64,000 bases of DNA from Bacillus sp. Marseille-Q1617 (GCF_903645295.1 NZ_CAHJXM010000002.1:100001-164000), one strand, 5' to 3'; numbered from the stretch's first letter, positions 49,814-59,475 are shown. Translations and numbers: made by a program. The notes: generated by a model not told the origin, from the sequence alone.

Positions 49814-51150
49814 ATTATGAAAAAATAAAATCCATTGTATTAACGCTGCTTGTGGCCATGAGTATTTTTTTGACGTGGAATCTATGGACCTATCAACCTG
49901 AATATGATGTGATTGAAAGTACCGAGGCATTTGATGTATCCATCGGAGAGGAAAGAAAAGTGCTGGAGTTGGTCCAGCCTTATAAAGTCTTCTATTATCA
50001 TGATGATCAAATTTCGGGCACCCCGAATGAAAGTGAAATCGACAAAGTATTGGAGCAGATGAGCAGCTGGCGGCTGACCGATGCAAAGGATATCAGCAAT
50101 CAATTCTCTCAAAGTGAACTTGATAACCTGGTCCATCGACCGGGAATCATAGACTTGGTATTTCCGGACAGCCTTCCTCTGACCGTGTACAATCAAGTCA
50201 TTAAGTTTGATGATCAGAATCTGCCGAAGACTTCTTTTAACCGCATCCTTTTTGATATCAATACCAAAAAGGGAGATAAGGGGATTGTCTATTTCGTCTT
50301 ATACGGGGATGACGACCGGGAATACGTGGTCGAGGCCAAGGTCGATGGTGAGAAGATGGACTCCCTGAAGGATACGTTCGTACAGAGAGCGCTGTACAAT
50401 GATAACTTCCGCAAATATTATACGTTCAAAGTGAACGCCCGTAAAACCATCCTTCTTCCCATCAAGGAAGAGGAGTATTACGGATATAAGTATTCGACTG
50501 AGCAGTTAGAGGCCGAAGATTTCATGAAGGCGTTATTTAATGATCCGAACAATGTCAGTCGGAATTTGACGGATTCAGAAGAAATCTACCGGGATTCCTC
50601 GAGTTTGATGAAAGTGAACACGAATGTGAATTCTCTTTCTTTCGTCAATCCGGGAGTCGATCCGGATCCTGGGATCACGGAGGAACTATTGGTCCACAAC
50701 AGTGTCGAGTTCGTAAATGAACACGGGGGCTGGACGGATCAGTTCAAACTATTTTCGGTCAGTCCTGAAGAAAGTAAGATTGAATACCGGATGTTTCTAT
50801 TAAACTTTCCAGTATTCAGTGATATTGCTGGGACGACTGAAATTTCCCAGGTCTGGGGAATGGACACGATTCACAAGTATCAGCGTCCATTCTTTCAAAT
50901 AGGGGATGACTATTCCATGTTATCGGAGCCTGTTAAAGTTCAGCTCCCATCCGGATTTACCGTTCAGCAGACGCTGGAGGAAAACAAGATGATCAACCTG
51001 GATTTTGTCGAGGATATAGCGATCGGATATAAACTGACGAGGGATATGAACTTCCCAGATATGCTTTTATACGACTTAACACCTTCGTGGTATTATAAAT
51101 ACAGCGGCAATTGGCTGCGCCTGCCTCTTGAAGAAATGGGGGCGATTTAA
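49810..51150 (+). CDS. walH: WalK regulator WalH (YycH)
   Basis: 446-residue membrane-anchored extracytoplasmic protein, one TM at the N terminus (KSIVLTLLVAMSIFLTWNLW). WalH and WalI together restrain WalK in B. subtilis. The family end LYDLTPSWYYKYSGNWLRLPLEEMG is present. ATG at 49810 overlaps the walK stop (ATGA). Confidence 0.95.
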   Translation: MNYEKIKSIVLTLLVAMSIFLTWNLWTYQPEYDVIESTEAFDVSIGEERKVLELVQPYKVFYYHDDQISGTPNESEIDKVLEQMSSWRLTDAKDISNQFSQSELDNLVHRPGIIDLVFPDSLPLTVYNQVIKFDDQNLPKTSFNRILFDINTKKGDKGIVYFVLYGDDDREYVVEAKVDGEKMDSLKDTFVQRALYNDNFRKYYTFKVNARKTILLPIKEEEYYGYKYSTEQLEAEDFMKALFNDPNNVSRNLTDSEEIYRDSSSLMKVNTNVNSLSFVNPGVDPDPGITEELLVHNSVEFVNEHGGWTDQFKLFSVSPEESKIEYRMFLLNFPVFSDIAGTTEISQVWGMDTIHKYQRPFFQIGDDYSMLSEPVKVQLPSGFTVQQTLEENKMINLDFVEDIAIGYKLTRDMNFPDMLLYDLTPSWYYKYSGNWLRLPLEEMGAI

Positions 51151-51969
51151 ATGGATTGGAGTAAAACAAAGACGATCTTCATCGTGGTTTTCATGATTCT
51201 GAATATTTTTCTATTAACCATTTTCATTAAAAAAATCTCGGAACCAGAGGTGTTGGCTGATACGAGTACCCAGCAGTCGCTGGAGTCCGTCAACATCACG
51301 TATCCCGATGACCTGACAGCCCCTAAGGAAGGCATGAATGAAACGGATATCAGTGCAACATCCAAGAAGTTCACAGATGGTGTAAAAGAGAGTCTTAAGA
51401 ACCAAGAGGTCAGCGTCCTGAATGATAATACTCTGTACTCGACTCTTGATGAGCCATACGCTTTGGGTGGTAAGCTATCAGAAGATGAGTTGAAAGAAAA
51501 TCTGAGAGGATTCCTGGAAGAGTATACGATTGACGGTGATCAATATGCTTTCAGGGAGTATAACAAAGAAAATCTGACAGTCAGTTATAACCAGACATAC
51601 AACGGAAAACCATTATTCCACAATGCCAGTGCAGAAATTGTGTTAGAGCTAAATAACGAGAATGAGATTGTTTCTTACAAGCAAACGATGATGGAGGATA
51701 TTCAAGCGTTTGGTAAAGTAAGCAGGGTCATCAACCCGCTTGAGTCCCTTCAGATCCTTGCTGACAGTGGTAAAATTGAGCCGGATAGTAAAGTCACAAG
51801 TTTCGAGCAAGGATATTCCACAGAGGTTCCGATCTCGGATTCACAGGTACTGACACCAACGTGGCACTATGTCGTGGAAAAGAATGATAAAAAACAGGAT
51901 CTTTACTTTACTGCATTTGAAGGAGAAGTCATCGAGTTTTCAAAAAAAGAGAAAGAACTACTGGAGTGA
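51151..51969 (+). CDS. walI: WalK regulator WalI (YycI)
   Basis: 272-residue single-TM protein ([21 protein letters not shown]) with a YycI extracytoplasmic domain; [25 protein letters not shown] near the end is typical. Starts immediately after the walH stop and forms a complex with WalH and WalK. Confidence 0.95.
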   Translation: MDWSKTKTIFIVVFMILNIFLLTIFIKKISEPEVLADTSTQQSLESVNITYPDDLTAPKEGMNETDISATSKKFTDGVKESLKNQEVSVLNDNTLYSTLDEPYALGGKLSEDELKENLRGFLEEYTIDGDQYAFREYNKENLTVSYNQTYNGKPLFHNASAEIVLELNNENEIVSYKQTMMEDIQAFGKVSRVINPLESLQILADSGKIEPDSKVTSFEQGYSTEVPISDSQVLTPTWHYVVEKNDKKQDLYFTAFEGEVIEFSKKEKELLE

Positions 51970-51974
51970 GAGGT

Positions 51975-52769
51975 ATGACCATGCATTTTAGTGTACTCGC
52001 GAGCGGCAGTACAGGGAATGCGATATTTGTTGAATCGGAAGAGCATTCCTTTCTTGTCGATGCAGGCCTTAGCGGCAAGGCGATGGAAGGGTTGTTCAGT
52101 CAAATCGACCGTAAAATCGAGGATCTGTCCGGCATCCTAGTCACACATGAGCACAGCGACCATATAAAGGGGCTTGGCGTTCTCGCAAGAAAGTACAAGC
52201 TCCCGGTCTATGCGAATGAGAAGACGTGGAATGCGATGGACGGTCTCGTGGGGAAAATAGAGACAGATCAGAAGTTCACGTTCGACATGGAAACGGCCAA
52301 GCATTTTGGGGGCCTGAGTATCGAGTCATTCGGTGTTTCACACGATGCCGCTGAGCCGATGTTCTATGTGTTCCACCAAGGGGAAAAGAAGCTGGTCCTC
52401 GTTACTGATACAGGCTATGTGAGCGACCGGATGAAGGGCATCATTTCGAATGCCGATGCTTACGTGTTTGAAAGCAATCACGATGTCGGCATGCTCCGGA
52501 TGTGCCGTTACCCATGGAACATCAAGCGGCGTATCCTGAGTGATGTCGGACACGTTTCAAATGAAGATGCAGCCGTTGCCATGAGTGAAGTTATCGGTGA
52601 CAGGACAAAAGGCATTTATCTTGCCCACTTGAGTCTTGATAACAACATGAAAGACCTGGCAAGAATGAGTGTGACACAGACACTGGAGTCAAGAGGAGTA
52701 GGCGTCGGCGAACAAATCGACTTGTTCGACACCGATCCTAAAGTCCCAACCCCATTAGTAGCCATCTGA
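51975..52769 (+). CDS. walJ: Metallo-beta-lactamase-fold hydrolase WalJ (YycJ)
   Basis: 264-residue MBL-fold protein. Metal motif [10 protein letters not shown] near residue 58, [40 protein letters not shown]. YycJ is reported as a 5' exonuclease linked to replication/wall coordination. ATG 51975 gives the B. subtilis length; ATG 51981 is a close alternative. Last gene of the core wal operon. Confidence 0.94.
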   Translation: MTMHFSVLASGSTGNAIFVESEEHSFLVDAGLSGKAMEGLFSQIDRKIEDLSGILVTHEHSDHIKGLGVLARKYKLPVYANEKTWNAMDGLVGKIETDQKFTFDMETAKHFGGLSIESFGVSHDAAEPMFYVFHQGEKKLVLVTDTGYVSDRMKGIISNADAYVFESNHDVGMLRMCRYPWNIKRRILSDVGHVSNEDAAVAMSEVIGDRTKGIYLAHLSLDNNMKDLARMSVTQTLESRGVGVGEQIDLFDTDPKVPTPLVAI

Positions 52770-52807
52770 CCCATTTATGTGTTTAAATGGGTAATTTTAG
52801 AGGAACA

Positions 52808-52848
52808 TAAAAAGGTGAAGGCTGCTAATGGCTTTTGCCTTTTTATTT
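52808..52848 (+). terminator. Terminator after walJ
   Basis: AAAAAGG, GAAGGC, loop, GCTTTTGCCTTTTT; imperfect but A/T flanked. Confidence 0.5.
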
Positions 52849-52916
52849 TGTGATAAAAAAGAGGATGACTGGTTTATTCGATTGCTTTTTGCAGATTATT
52901 GATCCATTAAGAACAC

Positions 52917-53055
52917 AGAGTGGATTGGAGCGGAAGGCACTTGACTCCGACGGGAAATAGAGGAAAAGTCGAGACCCCACAGGCGGAACGCCGAGGAGGC
53001 TCGACTTCCTCCCCGCGGAAAGCAAGTGCCTGCAGCGGAAAGGAACGGTCCGGTT
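52917..53055 (+). repeat. Palindromic repeat, subfamily B, copy B4
   Basis: Forward B copy in the 447-bp walJ-htrA gap, over 90% alike to B3 by eye (GGCACTTG/CAAGTGCC arms; GAGACCCCACAGGCGGAACG centre). The remainder of the gap (53056-53216) is AT-rich, with a TATAAT at about 53153 that may be the -10 of the protease gene. Confidence 0.9.
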
Positions 53056-53216
53056 TATTGCTTGAAACCCTTTAGATAAACAATTCTTAAAGGATATGAG
53101 ATCAAGCGCCCCCAATTCATTAACTGTTTTTAATCATTTTTTAATTTAACCTGACTATAATCAGGCTTGTAAAGATAAAATAACAAAAGGTATATCTGAT
53201 GAAAGGATGATGGTAG

Positions 53217-54455
53217 ATGGGATATTATGATGACCAGGATTATAATAGAGAAGGCAGAACCAAACAAAAAGGCAACCGGGGCGGTATGTTCCTTGCCGGG
53301 CTGCTTGGTGCGGTTCTAGGAGCTATTTTGATTATTATCGCGATTCCCCAGTTACATAACCTCAATGTTTTACCTTATTCAATCCAGCCTGATCAGGATT
53401 TAAAAGAGACTGACGATGAATATCATAACGGGACGACAAAGAACGTGTCGGTTGATGTAACGACTGATATCACGAAAGCCGTGGAGAAATCGAGTGATTC
53501 GGTCGTCGGGATTTCAAATATCCGTTCCCAAAGTTTCTGGGGTCAAAGCGAATCCCAGGACCAGCAGGCAGGGACAGGCTCGGGTGTCATTTATAAAAAA
53601 GAGGGAAATAAAGCTTATATCGTCACCAATAACCATGTCATTGAAGGTGCCGACCAGCTGGAGGTGACGTTGGCTGACGGAACAAAGGTGCCGGCAACCC
53701 TCCGCGGGGCGGATGTATGGACAGACCTTGCCGTCCTTGAAATGGATGGAAGCAGCATAGATAAGGATAATATTGCCGAAATCGGTAACTCAGATGAACT
53801 GAAAGCCGGGGAACCGGTCATTGCAATCGGGAATCCACTAGGTCTGCAGTTCTCGGGTTCAGTCACACAGGGTGTCGTGTCCGGAGTCGAAAGGACAATC
53901 CCTGTCGACATCAATCAGGACGGGATGGAAGATTGGAATGCCGAAGTCCTGCAAACAGATGCAGCCATCAATCCTGGTAACAGCGGCGGCGCGTTGATCA
54001 ATATTTCCGGTCAGTTAATCGGGATCAACTCTATGAAAATCGCCCAGGAAGCGGTAGAGGGCATCGGACTTGCGATTCCTATCAACTATGCAAAGCCGAT
54101 CATCGATGATCTTGAACAGTATGGTGAAGTGAAACGGCCAGCCATGGGTGTCATGCTTGAAGATGTGAACCGCATTTCCGCTTATCACCAGCAGGAAACG
54201 TTAAAACTTCCGAAAGAAGTCAATTATGGTGTCATGATCAGACAGGTAGTTCCGAATTCTCCTGCAGCGCAAGCGGGTCTGCAAGAAATGGATGTCATCG
54301 TGGAGCTTGATGGTGAGAAGGTAGAGAACCTGATTGACCTTCGAAAACATCTGTACAACAATAAGGACGTCAATGACCAAATGAAGGTCACGTACTACCG
54401 CAATGGAGAAAAGAAAGAACTGACGATGAAATTGACGGATGAATCACGTTTATAA
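53217..54455 (+). CDS. HtrA-family serine protease (YyxA/HtrC)
   Basis: 412-residue membrane-tethered trypsin-like protease. Cytoplasmic Gly/Arg-rich tail, TM ~24-45, protease domain with catalytic His in NNHVIEGA, Asp in WTDLAVLEM, Ser in NPGNSGGALIN, then one PDZ domain (YGVMIRQVVPNSPAAQAGLQEMDVIVELDG). A quality-control protease of the envelope. The place after walJ matches yyxA of B. subtilis; it may be in the wal transcript or have its own promoter. Confidence 0.93.
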   Translation: MGYYDDQDYNREGRTKQKGNRGGMFLAGLLGAVLGAILIIIAIPQLHNLNVLPYSIQPDQDLKETDDEYHNGTTKNVSVDVTTDITKAVEKSSDSVVGISNIRSQSFWGQSESQDQQAGTGSGVIYKKEGNKAYIVTNNHVIEGADQLEVTLADGTKVPATLRGADVWTDLAVLEMDGSSIDKDNIAEIGNSDELKAGEPVIAIGNPLGLQFSGSVTQGVVSGVERTIPVDINQDGMEDWNAEVLQTDAAINPGNSGGALINISGQLIGINSMKIAQEAVEGIGLAIPINYAKPIIDDLEQYGEVKRPAMGVMLEDVNRISAYHQQETLKLPKEVNYGVMIRQVVPNSPAAQAGLQEMDVIVELDGEKVENLIDLRKHLYNNKDVNDQMKVTYYRNGEKKELTMKLTDESRL

Positions 54456-54473
54456 TCCATCGTTGTGGATAAG

Positions 54474-54513
54474 TGAAAAGCAGGAGGGGAATTGCACCTT
54501 TCCTGCTTTTTCT
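54474..54513 (+). terminator. Terminator after the HtrA gene
   Basis: AAAAGCAGGA, loop, TCCTGCTTTTTC. Confidence 0.8.
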
Positions 54514-54583
54514 ATACGTGATATGATAACCTGTGGATAAATAATAGACATGATATTTTATTAAAAACAAGGAGGAATCAGCT

Positions 54584-54742
54584 GTGATATACTGCTGTTT
54601 AGACCACGTGGAGCTTGCTATGGACATCATTGTAGACGAGCATGAAGTAGCGCCGGACTTAAAAGAATTGTCCAAAGAAGAACAGTTATCCACAACATGT
54701 GAATATTGTGGGAATAACGCAATATATATTGTGGCGAACTAA
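54584..54742 (+). CDS. CxxH/CxxC small zinc-finger-like protein
   Basis: 52-residue protein, GTG start behind AAGGAGGAATC. It carries CCLDH near the N terminus and CEYCGNNA near the C terminus, spaced like a small zinc-binding fold, with an acidic middle. Such CxxH/CxxC proteins lie beside htrA and rlmH in many Bacilli; function is unknown. The coding sequence contains a perfect DnaA box (54686-54694, codons for QLSTT). Confidence 0.85.
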   Translation: MIYCCLDHVELAMDIIVDEHEVAPDLKELSKEEQLSTTCEYCGNNAIYIVAN

Positions 54743-54836
54743 TATTCCCATACAGTATGTGGATGGATGGTGTGGATATGTGGATAAGTTCTGTGGATAA
54801 TGTGTTTGTAAATTGTTTGTAAAGTGAGGATGAAGT

Positions 54837-55316
54837 GTGAATATCACGATTGTAACGGTTGGAAAGCTGAAAGAAAAGTATTTGAAGCAAGGAATCAGCG
54901 AATATGTAAAGCGGCTCGGCGCCTATGCCAAGCTGGATATCATTGAATTGGCGGATGAAAAAGCACCGGAAGTGTTGAGCGATTTAGAAATGGAACAAGT
55001 CAAGAATAAAGAAGGCGAACGCATCCTCTCCAAGATTTCACCAGATCACCATGTCATCGCACTCGCCATTCAAGGCAAAATGAAATCATCCGAGGAGCTG
55101 GCGGATAATCTCGATAAGCTGGCCACCTACGGAAAAAGCAAAGTCGCCTTCGTCATCGGCGGATCACTCGGGTTAAGTGATGAGGTAATGAAGCGGGCTA
55201 ATGATACATTATCTTTTTCTAAAATGACGTTTCCTCATCAGTTGATGCGGTTGATTTTAGTGGAGCAGATTTATCGGGCGTTTCGCATTAATCGGGGTGA
55301 ACCGTACCATAAATAA
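54837..55316 (+). CDS. rlmH: 23S rRNA (pseudouridine1915-N3)-methyltransferase RlmH
   Basis: 159-residue SPOUT methyltransferase that modifies Psi1915 in helix 69. Family marks [32 protein letters not shown] (knot/SAM loop), [25 protein letters not shown] and final YHK. GTG start after GAGGATGAA. Normal length; the site of SCCmec integration in staphylococci is the 3' end of this gene, and no such insertion is seen here. Confidence 0.97.
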   Translation: MNITIVTVGKLKEKYLKQGISEYVKRLGAYAKLDIIELADEKAPEVLSDLEMEQVKNKEGERILSKISPDHHVIALAIQGKMKSSEELADNLDKLATYGKSKVAFVIGGSLGLSDEVMKRANDTLSFSKMTFPHQLMRLILVEQIYRAFRINRGEPYHK

Positions 55317-55364
55317 AAAAATTGGTTGTTAAAATTCATTTACAAGAGATAGATGTCTTTCCTA

Positions 55365-55393
55365 TTGACAAACAACCCAACTCCTACTAAAAT
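55365..55393 (+). promoter_or_regulatory. Sigma-A promoter before the glycine riboswitch
   Basis: TTGACA (55365-55370), 17 bp, TAAAAT (55388-55393). Near-consensus; the leader to the permease start is about 310 nt. Confidence 0.8.
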
Positions 55394-55476
55394 AATCAAC
55401 TATTCGAAGCAAAACGAGTAACCAAACAATTTAATTACGTAGAAAGCTATGATTGCTATGGATCATACTATAGCAG

Positions 55477-55610
55477 GAGCAGCTTCTGGAGAGACCGCGA
55501 GTGTTTTCGCGGCGCCGAAGGGTTCATAATCTCAGGCAAAAGGACAGAAGAGTATCGGATATTTATTTTGGCGTGCCGGCATTGATTACTGCTGGCACGC
55601 AGAATCGTAT
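55477..55610 (+). ncRNA. Glycine riboswitch (single aptamer plus ghost-like hairpin)
   Basis: Aptamer marks in order: CTTCTGGAGAGACC, hairpin CCGCGAGTGTTTTCGCGG, CGCCGAAGG, ATCTCAGGCAAAAGGACAGAAG. Instead of a second full aptamer a simple hairpin follows, GCGTGCCGGC/GCTGGCACGC, as in singlet glycine riboswitches with a ghost aptamer. A terminator hairpin stands next, then an amino acid permease. Switches before transporters are expected to turn expression off when glycine is plentiful; direction not proven here. Confidence 0.88.
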
Positions 55611-55630
55611 TTGTTATTCTTATGACCATG

Positions 55631-55662
55631 AGATTGGAGCGCATCCAGTCTCTTTTTTTATG
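55631..55662 (+). terminator. Riboswitch-controlled terminator
   Basis: GAGATTGGA, loop GCGCA, TCCAGTCTCTTTTTTTA, about 45 bp before the permease start. Confidence 0.82.
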
Positions 55663-55705
55663 CTCTAAATATTGCTTTCTGAATGTTTGTAAGGAGGAGT
55701 TAAGA

Positions 55706-57076
55706 TTGGAACAACGAGAATTGAAGAGGGATTTATCCAATCGCCATGTTCAGCTGATTGCGATTGGCGGAACGATCGGGACGGGGTTATTTTTAGGTTC
55801 CGGGAAAGCGATACAGCTTGCGGGTCCCTCGATCATCTTTGCTTATTTAATCGTTGGAATTGCCCTGTTTTTTGTGATGAGGGCGCTGGGGGAACTGCTG
55901 TTGTCAAAAGCGGGTTATCAATCGCTGCCGGATATTGCGGAAGAGTATCTTGGAGTTTCTGCTGCATTTGTAACGGGATGGACCTATTGGTTCTGCTGGA
56001 TCATGACGGCCATGGCTGATGTGATCGCTGTTGGTGTGTACGTGAATTATTGGTTCGATATCCCGCAGTGGATACCGGCACTCATCTGTGTGATCATTTT
56101 ATTAGGGTTCAACCTGCTGACTGTAAAGCTATTCGGGGAAATGGAGTTTTGGTTCGCTCTGATCAAGGTCATCACGATTCTTGCGTTGATTGGTGTCGGC
56201 GTTGTGCTGCTGGTGATTGGATTCAAAACGGATGCAGGTGCTGTTACGATGACCAATCTGTGGGAACATGGAGGACTATTTCCAAATGGAGTGTCAGGAT
56301 TCCTGCTGTCATTCCAGATGGTCATCTTTGCCTATGTCGGTGTGGAATTAGTGGCCGTATCGGCAGCGGAAACCTCTGATCCGAAAAAGAATATTCCATC
56401 GGCCATCAATAAGATTCCTTTACGGATTCTATTTTTCTACGTCGGCGCGCTGATTGTGCTCTTATGCATCAACCCATGGACGGGCCTCAATGCCGCGGAA
56501 AGTCCGTTTGTGAAAACATTCAGCTTAATCGGGATTCCCCTGGCGGCCGGCATCATCAATTTTGTGGTGCTGACATCAGCGGCTTCTGCCTGCAACAGCG
56601 GCATGTTCTCCACAAGCCGAATTCTATATAACTTGAGCAAGACCAACCAGGGGCCGTCTCTATTTGCAAAACTGAATAAAAACCATGTGCCAAGTAATGG
56701 GTTATTCATCTCCACACTGGTCGTTTCTGCGGGAACCCTTCTAAGCAAAATGCTGCCGGAGCAGGCCTTCGGGATCGTGACAACGATCAGTGCGATCTGC
56801 TTCATCTGGGTGTGGGGCGTCATTCTCATCTGCCATATAAAATATAAGAAAACACGTGGGGATTTGCACGTGAAATCAACATTCAAAGCACCACTCACGC
56901 CATTTATCAATTACACTGTGCTGACGATGTTCGCCGTGATCCTGGTGATCATGCTGGTTTCTGAGGCCACGCGTCCAGCCTTATTGCTGACGCCTTTATG
57001 GTTCATTCTTTTATTTATTTTATACGGGATAAGGAGTAAGAAGGAAAAACATCAAGGGTTGATGCATCAATCGTAA
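55706..57076 (+). CDS. Amino acid permease, APC family (CycA/AlaP-like)
   Basis: 456-residue permease with twelve TM helices; the first carries the substrate motif LIAIGGTIGTGLFLGSG. Similar in style to CycA/AapA, which carry D-alanine, D-serine and glycine, and to other AAT permeases. TTG 55706 is chosen because AAGGAGGAG lies eight bases upstream; longer upstream frames would run into the riboswitch terminator. The glycine riboswitch in the leader points to glycine or a related small amino acid as substrate. Confidence 0.9.
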   Translation: MEQRELKRDLSNRHVQLIAIGGTIGTGLFLGSGKAIQLAGPSIIFAYLIVGIALFFVMRALGELLLSKAGYQSLPDIAEEYLGVSAAFVTGWTYWFCWIMTAMADVIAVGVYVNYWFDIPQWIPALICVIILLGFNLLTVKLFGEMEFWFALIKVITILALIGVGVVLLVIGFKTDAGAVTMTNLWEHGGLFPNGVSGFLLSFQMVIFAYVGVELVAVSAAETSDPKKNIPSAINKIPLRILFFYVGALIVLLCINPWTGLNAAESPFVKTFSLIGIPLAAGIINFVVLTSAASACNSGMFSTSRILYNLSKTNQGPSLFAKLNKNHVPSNGLFISTLVVSAGTLLSKMLPEQAFGIVTTISAICFIWVWGVILICHIKYKKTRGDLHVKSTFKAPLTPFINYTVLTMFAVILVIMLVSEATRPALLLTPLWFILLFILYGIRSKKEKHQGLMHQS

Positions 57077-57143
57077 TCGTAGTCATTATTCAGAAAAATC
57101 AGGTATGATGGTTACGAACGAAACCAATAGGGGGAACGTAACC

Positions 57144-58124
57144 ATGAAATTTGATAAAGTCCGGTGGGGAATCATCGGCTGCGGAGATGTAACCGAAAAG
57201 AAAAGCGGTCCTGCTTTTCAAAAGGTTGAATACTCGGAACTTGTGGCGGTCATGAGAAGAACGGGTGAGCTGGCCAGGGATTATGCGGAAAGACATCAGG
57301 TCCCTAAGTGGTACGATGACGCGGATGCATTGATTAACGACCCTGAGGTGGATGCAGTTTATATCGCTACACCGCCTGGTTCGCATAAGGAATATACGCT
57401 GAAGGCAGCCGCAGCGGGGAAACCTGTCTATGTGGAGAAGCCGATGGCCCGCAACTTTAAGGAATGCAGTGAAATGGTGGCTGCCTGCAAAGAAGCCGGT
57501 GTTCCTTTATATGTGGCTTACTACAGACGTGCGCAGGAGCGCTTTTTGAAAATAAAAGAACTGCTGGATCAAAAGGCAATTGGGGACGTTCGTTATGTCT
57601 CTACGACTCAGTATCAAAAAGCGGGGGACGACGTGAAGGATCCTGATAATCTTCCATGGCGCGTGCAGCCTGAACTAGCCGGTGGCGGCTTGTTCTTTGA
57701 CCTGGCGAGCCATACCCTCGATATTCTCGACTTCCTGCTCGGACCGATCCAGGAAGCAAAAGGCTTCTCTTCGAATCAAGCCGGCTATTATGAGGCGGAG
57801 GATATGGTGACGGGTACATATCTATTTCAATCTGGAGTCCATGGGGTTGGAAAATGGTGTTTCACTGCGTTTGAAAACGTGGATAGGAATGAGATTGTCG
57901 GAAGTAAAGGAAAAATCAGCTTTTCTACCTTTGGGAATGATCCGGTCATCTTGACGACCTGTGAAGGACAGCAGCAATGGAGCTTCGAACGCCCAGAGCA
58001 TGTCCAACAGCCGCTTGTAACGACGATTGTCAAAGAGTTAACAGAGGTCGGCAGTTGGTGTCCGAGTACCGGAGAATCGGGTGCGAGAACCAACCGCGTG
58101 ATGGATGAGGTCGTCGGGAAATAA
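57144..58124 (+). CDS. Gfo/Idh/MocA-family oxidoreductase
   Basis: 326-residue NAD(P)-dependent sugar-type dehydrogenase. Rossmann motif WGIIGCGDVTEKKSGPAF at the start, AVYIATPPGSHKEY, and the EKP motif in VYVEKPMARN; C-terminal GFO_IDH alpha/beta domain with GGGLFFDLASHTLD. Substrate not predictable. ATG 57144 has a GGGGGA site; an upstream in-frame ATG lacks one. Single gene ending at a shared terminator. Confidence 0.9.
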   Translation: MKFDKVRWGIIGCGDVTEKKSGPAFQKVEYSELVAVMRRTGELARDYAERHQVPKWYDDADALINDPEVDAVYIATPPGSHKEYTLKAAAAGKPVYVEKPMARNFKECSEMVAACKEAGVPLYVAYYRRAQERFLKIKELLDQKAIGDVRYVSTTQYQKAGDDVKDPDNLPWRVQPELAGGGLFFDLASHTLDILDFLLGPIQEAKGFSSNQAGYYEAEDMVTGTYLFQSGVHGVGKWCFTAFENVDRNEIVGSKGKISFSTFGNDPVILTTCEGQQQWSFERPEHVQQPLVTTIVKELTEVGSWCPSTGESGARTNRVMDEVVGK

Positions 58125-58173
58125 AGAATATAGATATGGGTGAATTTGCTGTGTCAGCTCAGCAAGTCTCTAC

Positions 58174-58221
58174 CAAAAAGAAGAAGTTTATCCAAATTGA
58201 GATAAACTTCTTCTTTTCTAA
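58174..58221. terminator. Bidirectional terminator, oxidoreductase/MFS genes
   Basis: AAAAGAAGAAGTTTATC, eight-base loop, GATAAACTTCTTCTTTT. Confidence 0.88.
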
Positions 58222-58224
58222 TTA

Positions 58225-59406
58225 TTAACGCGCTTCAGCAGACACCAGCACATCCTTTTCCACTTCCAGCTTTCGATACCCAAGCGCAATGAACATCGCC
58301 GGCAGGCTGCAGGCAAGCATTCCGATGAAGGCGTATCTTGGCTCGATTTCATATAAGAACCCGCCGAATATTGTAAACACCGCCGTGCTCCAGCTGAGTG
58401 CAAAGGCTGAATACATGCCCTGAGCCTTTGGGATTTGTGTATGCGGAATGTTTGTCGTTAAGTATTTCATAAATGCATAGTGCCCCATCGCAAACGAAAA
58501 TGCATGCAGGGTCTGAGCAATGCAAAACACCACAACGTTTGGAAACGTAAACACCAATATCCACCGCAGCGAAGATCCGGCTGCAGCCAGTGCCAATAAG
58601 GTTCCTGGTGAAAAGCGGTTAAAGCGTTTATCAGCCATCGAAAAAAAGATAATTTCTGCAATAACGGCAATGTTAATGATGACACCGATGAGATAGATCG
58701 GTGCGTGTATCTCCTGTAGAAAGATGTAGCCATAGTTGTAATAGGCAGCGTGGGCTGCTTGAAGAAGTACCACAATAATCAGGACGACCAGGAAATGTTT
58801 TGTCTTGAATAAATCAAGGATATTGACCTTCACGGCCTGATTTACTTGCGGTTTCTTCGACAAAATCTCCGGGCCGTTCGTTAAGCTGAGAGCGACAAAG
58901 CAGCTGATTCCAAGCAGCAGTGCCCAAAAAATCATGTCATCCCCAAACATTCCTGTAAAGACCGTTAACAGGATCCCCACTGAGACAAATCCGATGGATC
59001 CCCACTGGCGGCTTTTCCCATAGTGCTTCAATTGCTTGCTTTGCACTAGAACACCGGCAACACTATCTAAAGCAGGCATCAAAGTCGGGTAAAAGATGTG
59101 CAGTACAACGGTTACGATTAGTAAGGCGGTAAACGAGTCAGCCGGGATATAACTGAGAAGCGCGGCCAGTGTACCCATTCCGGCTATGTTCAAGAGTACC
59201 TTATTACTGACCCTTTCCAGTAAATAAGGAAAGGCAAACAGTGTTGAAAGACCCCTTGCCACTAAGCCTATGCTCATGATTAAACTCGCTTCTGAAACCG
59301 TGATGCCTTTTGTTTGTATCATCCATCCTGACCAATAAGGGAGAAAGATTCCCCATGTCAGAAAGAAACTAAAAAAATGAGTGCTCATCCAACGTTGTGT
59401 ATTCAT
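58225..59406 (-). CDS. MFS transporter (MFS_1-like, HcaT-type)
   Basis: 393-residue major facilitator with twelve predicted TM helices. It has the HcaT/MFS_1-like look (FFLTWGIFLPYWSGWM, GLVARGLSTLFAFPYLLERV, SRQWGSIGFVSVGIL, PKAQGMYSAFALSWSTA). Substrate unknown. Transcribed divergently from a YeiL-like regulator, with two palindromes in the shared upstream region, so it may be that regulator's target. Confidence 0.88.
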   Translation of the reverse strand: MNTQRWMSTHFFSFFLTWGIFLPYWSGWMIQTKGITVSEASLIMSIGLVARGLSTLFAFPYLLERVSNKVLLNIAGMGTLAALLSYIPADSFTALLIVTVVLHIFYPTLMPALDSVAGVLVQSKQLKHYGKSRQWGSIGFVSVGILLTVFTGMFGDDMIFWALLLGISCFVALSLTNGPEILSKKPQVNQAVKVNILDLFKTKHFLVVLIIVVLLQAAHAAYYNYGYIFLQEIHAPIYLIGVIINIAVIAEIIFFSMADKRFNRFSPGTLLALAAAGSSLRWILVFTFPNVVVFCIAQTLHAFSFAMGHYAFMKYLTTNIPHTQIPKAQGMYSAFALSWSTAVFTIFGGFLYEIEPRYAFIGMLACSLPAMFIALGYRKLEVEKDVLVSAEAR

Positions 59407-59428
59407 TGTGTATCCTCCTTGTCAAACG

Positions 59429-59475
59429 CATGATATCATGGGATCAAGGAAGATTAATATGAGATATCTCATATT
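59429..59475. promoter_or_regulatory. Two palindromes in the MFS/regulator divergent region
   Basis: CATGATATCATG (59429-59440, 12 bp perfect) and AATATGAGATATCTCATATT (59456-59475, 20 bp perfect), both centred on GATATC. They lie between the MFS start and the regulator's ribosome site: likely operators for the Crp/Fnr-type regulator. Confidence 0.65.

Larger units (their letters stand above)
54464..54800. promoter_or_regulatory. DnaA-box cluster before rlmH
   Basis: Perfect boxes at 54464-54472, 54532-54540, 54779-54787 and 54792-54800 (all TGTGGATAA) and TTATCCACA at 54686-54694 inside the small CxxH gene; near-matches at 54758 and 54771. Seven sites in 340 bp is as dense as oriC itself. 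I recall a DnaA-box cluster near yydA (rlmH) in B. subtilis too. Confidence 0.85.
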
